DNA from: UBA9676 sp963741615
GTDB lineage: Bacteria > Actinomycetota > Actinomycetes > Streptosporangiales > Streptosporangiaceae
DNA length: 64,000 bases
NCBI GenBank assembly: GCA_963741615.1
Contig: CAVUIU010000027.1
Span: 62,001-126,000 of the forward strand
Direction: 5' to 3'
In this document: piece after piece, positions 63,530 through 64,000 of the stretch
Layout: the number at the start of each line of letters is the position of its first letter
Position numbering within the stretch: the stretch's first letter is position 1
Position numbers and translations under genes: made by a program
The notes under the pieces: model-generated
Seen by the model: the letters and a program-made list of their open reading frames with translations, nothing else
What the model was told of the DNA's origin: nothing
Database searches by the model: none

Positions 63530-64000
63530 ATGCCGCTCCTGGCCCGGCTGGTCCCCGCGCCGCTCGCCGTGGACGTGCGGCGCGGCGCCATCGCCGATCT
63601 CGGCCCGCTGCTGGCTGACCGGCGGATCGCGACCGAGGGGCGGGTCGCGGTCGTGGTCGGGCCCGGTGTCCACGGCGATGATGTCGCTACCCGGCTGGCG
63701 ATCGGGGAGGCGGAGCTCTTCCGGGTCGAGGACGGCACCGTGGACAGCGCGGTCGGTCTCGGCAAGGCGCTGCGGGCAGGCTCCTACGAGGCGGTGGCCG
63801 GCATCGGTGGTGGCCGGACCATCGATGTGACGAAGTTCGCGGCGAACATGGCCGGCATCCCCATGGTCTCGGTCGCGACGAATCTCGCCCATGACGGCAT
63901 CGCCTCCCCGACGTGCTCGCTGGTGCACGAGTCGGGCAAGGGTTCCTACGGCGTGGCGCCCCCGGTGGCGGTGGTGGTGGATCTGGACAGTGTGCATGCG
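63530..64000 (+). CDS. sn-Glycerol-1-phosphate dehydrogenase family, 3' end outside window
   Basis: 157 residues visible, open to the window end. GGAGG lies just before ATG 63530. AVDVRRGAIADLGPLLADRR, VAGIGGGRTIDVTKFAANMA (NAD-binding GGG) and SVATNLAHDGIASPTCSLV match the EgsA/AraM group of iron- or zinc-dependent polyol-phosphate dehydrogenases. It would reduce dihydroxyacetone phosphate to sn-glycerol-1-phosphate. Bacterial AraM proteins are rare; the missing C-terminus carries the metal ligands. Confidence 0.9.
   Translation, partial: MPLLARLVPAPLAVDVRRGAIADLGPLLADRRIATEGRVAVVVGPGVHGDDVATRLAIGEAELFRVEDGTVDSAVGLGKALRAGSYEAVAGIGGGRTIDVTKFAANMAGIPMVSVATNLAHDGIASPTCSLVHESGKGSYGVAPPVAVVVDLDSVHA

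Overview
The window is about 64 kb of very GC-rich chromosomal DNA, densely coding on both strands with a strong G/C third-position bias and many GTG starts. The gene content points to a mycelial or related actinomycete: a BldC-type small MerR-like regulator, mycothiol S-conjugate amidase, an F420-type PPOX protein, DUF4229 and DUF501 proteins, a PIN-PhoH protein, and the conserved block mfd / SurA-like lipoprotein / mazG / eno / ftsB / DUF501 / ppx / uracil-DNA glycosylase. I cannot fix a genus. An ATP-type (not GTP-type) PEP carboxykinase is slightly unusual for the group. I see no prophage, transposase, CRISPR array or obvious genomic island.

Layout. 0-9 kb: 5'-truncated ccsB, a putative HEVGH metallopeptidase followed by a small charged protein, bldC, a PLP-dependent threonine/serine dehydratase, DUF4229, a cytochrome P450, an APS kinase with a degenerate ATP-sulfurylase-like half, and a methyltransferase with a long octapeptide-repeat N-terminus. 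9-19 kb: the mfd-to-udg block, with four-base or one-base start/stop overlaps from eno to DUF501 and at ppx/udg. About 19.0 kb: an odd tRNA-like gene. 19-25 kb: a PPOX/DUF4287 pair, a thiolase, cystathionine beta-synthase plus gamma-synthase (transsulfuration), and small membrane proteins. 25-29 kb: a MoxR-type AAA+ ATPase with its VWA partner. 29-40 kb: ROK kinase, IlvA with an ACT domain, RDD protein, Hpd with a divergent Lrp/AsnC regulator, TetR with a divergent MFS exporter, GreA, a membrane-anchored GH26-like protein, and Mca.

40-54 kb: five genes are broken by frameshift or internal deletion (GNAT, cupin, MMPL transporter, znuB, DUF255/thioredoxin-like), while genes on either side look intact. 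This stretch also holds two TetR regulators with clear palindromes, a haloalkane dehalogenase, and a znuA-znuC-znuB-zur operon behind a candidate Zur box. 54-64 kb: NlpC/P60 hydrolase, a conserved actinobacterial protein, ATP-type pckA, a cis-prenyltransferase, PIN-PhoH, and at the right edge a group (family 2 glycosyltransferase, IspD/TarI-like cytidylyltransferase, LicC-like nucleotidyltransferase, glycerol-1-phosphate dehydrogenase cut by the window end) that looks like the start of a CDP-activated polyol or phospholipid-headgroup pathway.

The least conventional signals are the right-edge group, the tRNA-like gene, the cluster of gene lesions at 40-52 kb, a 10-bp operator half-site shared by the TetR/MFS intergenic region and the thiolase promoter, and the decayed ATP-sulfurylase motifs in the APS-kinase fusion.
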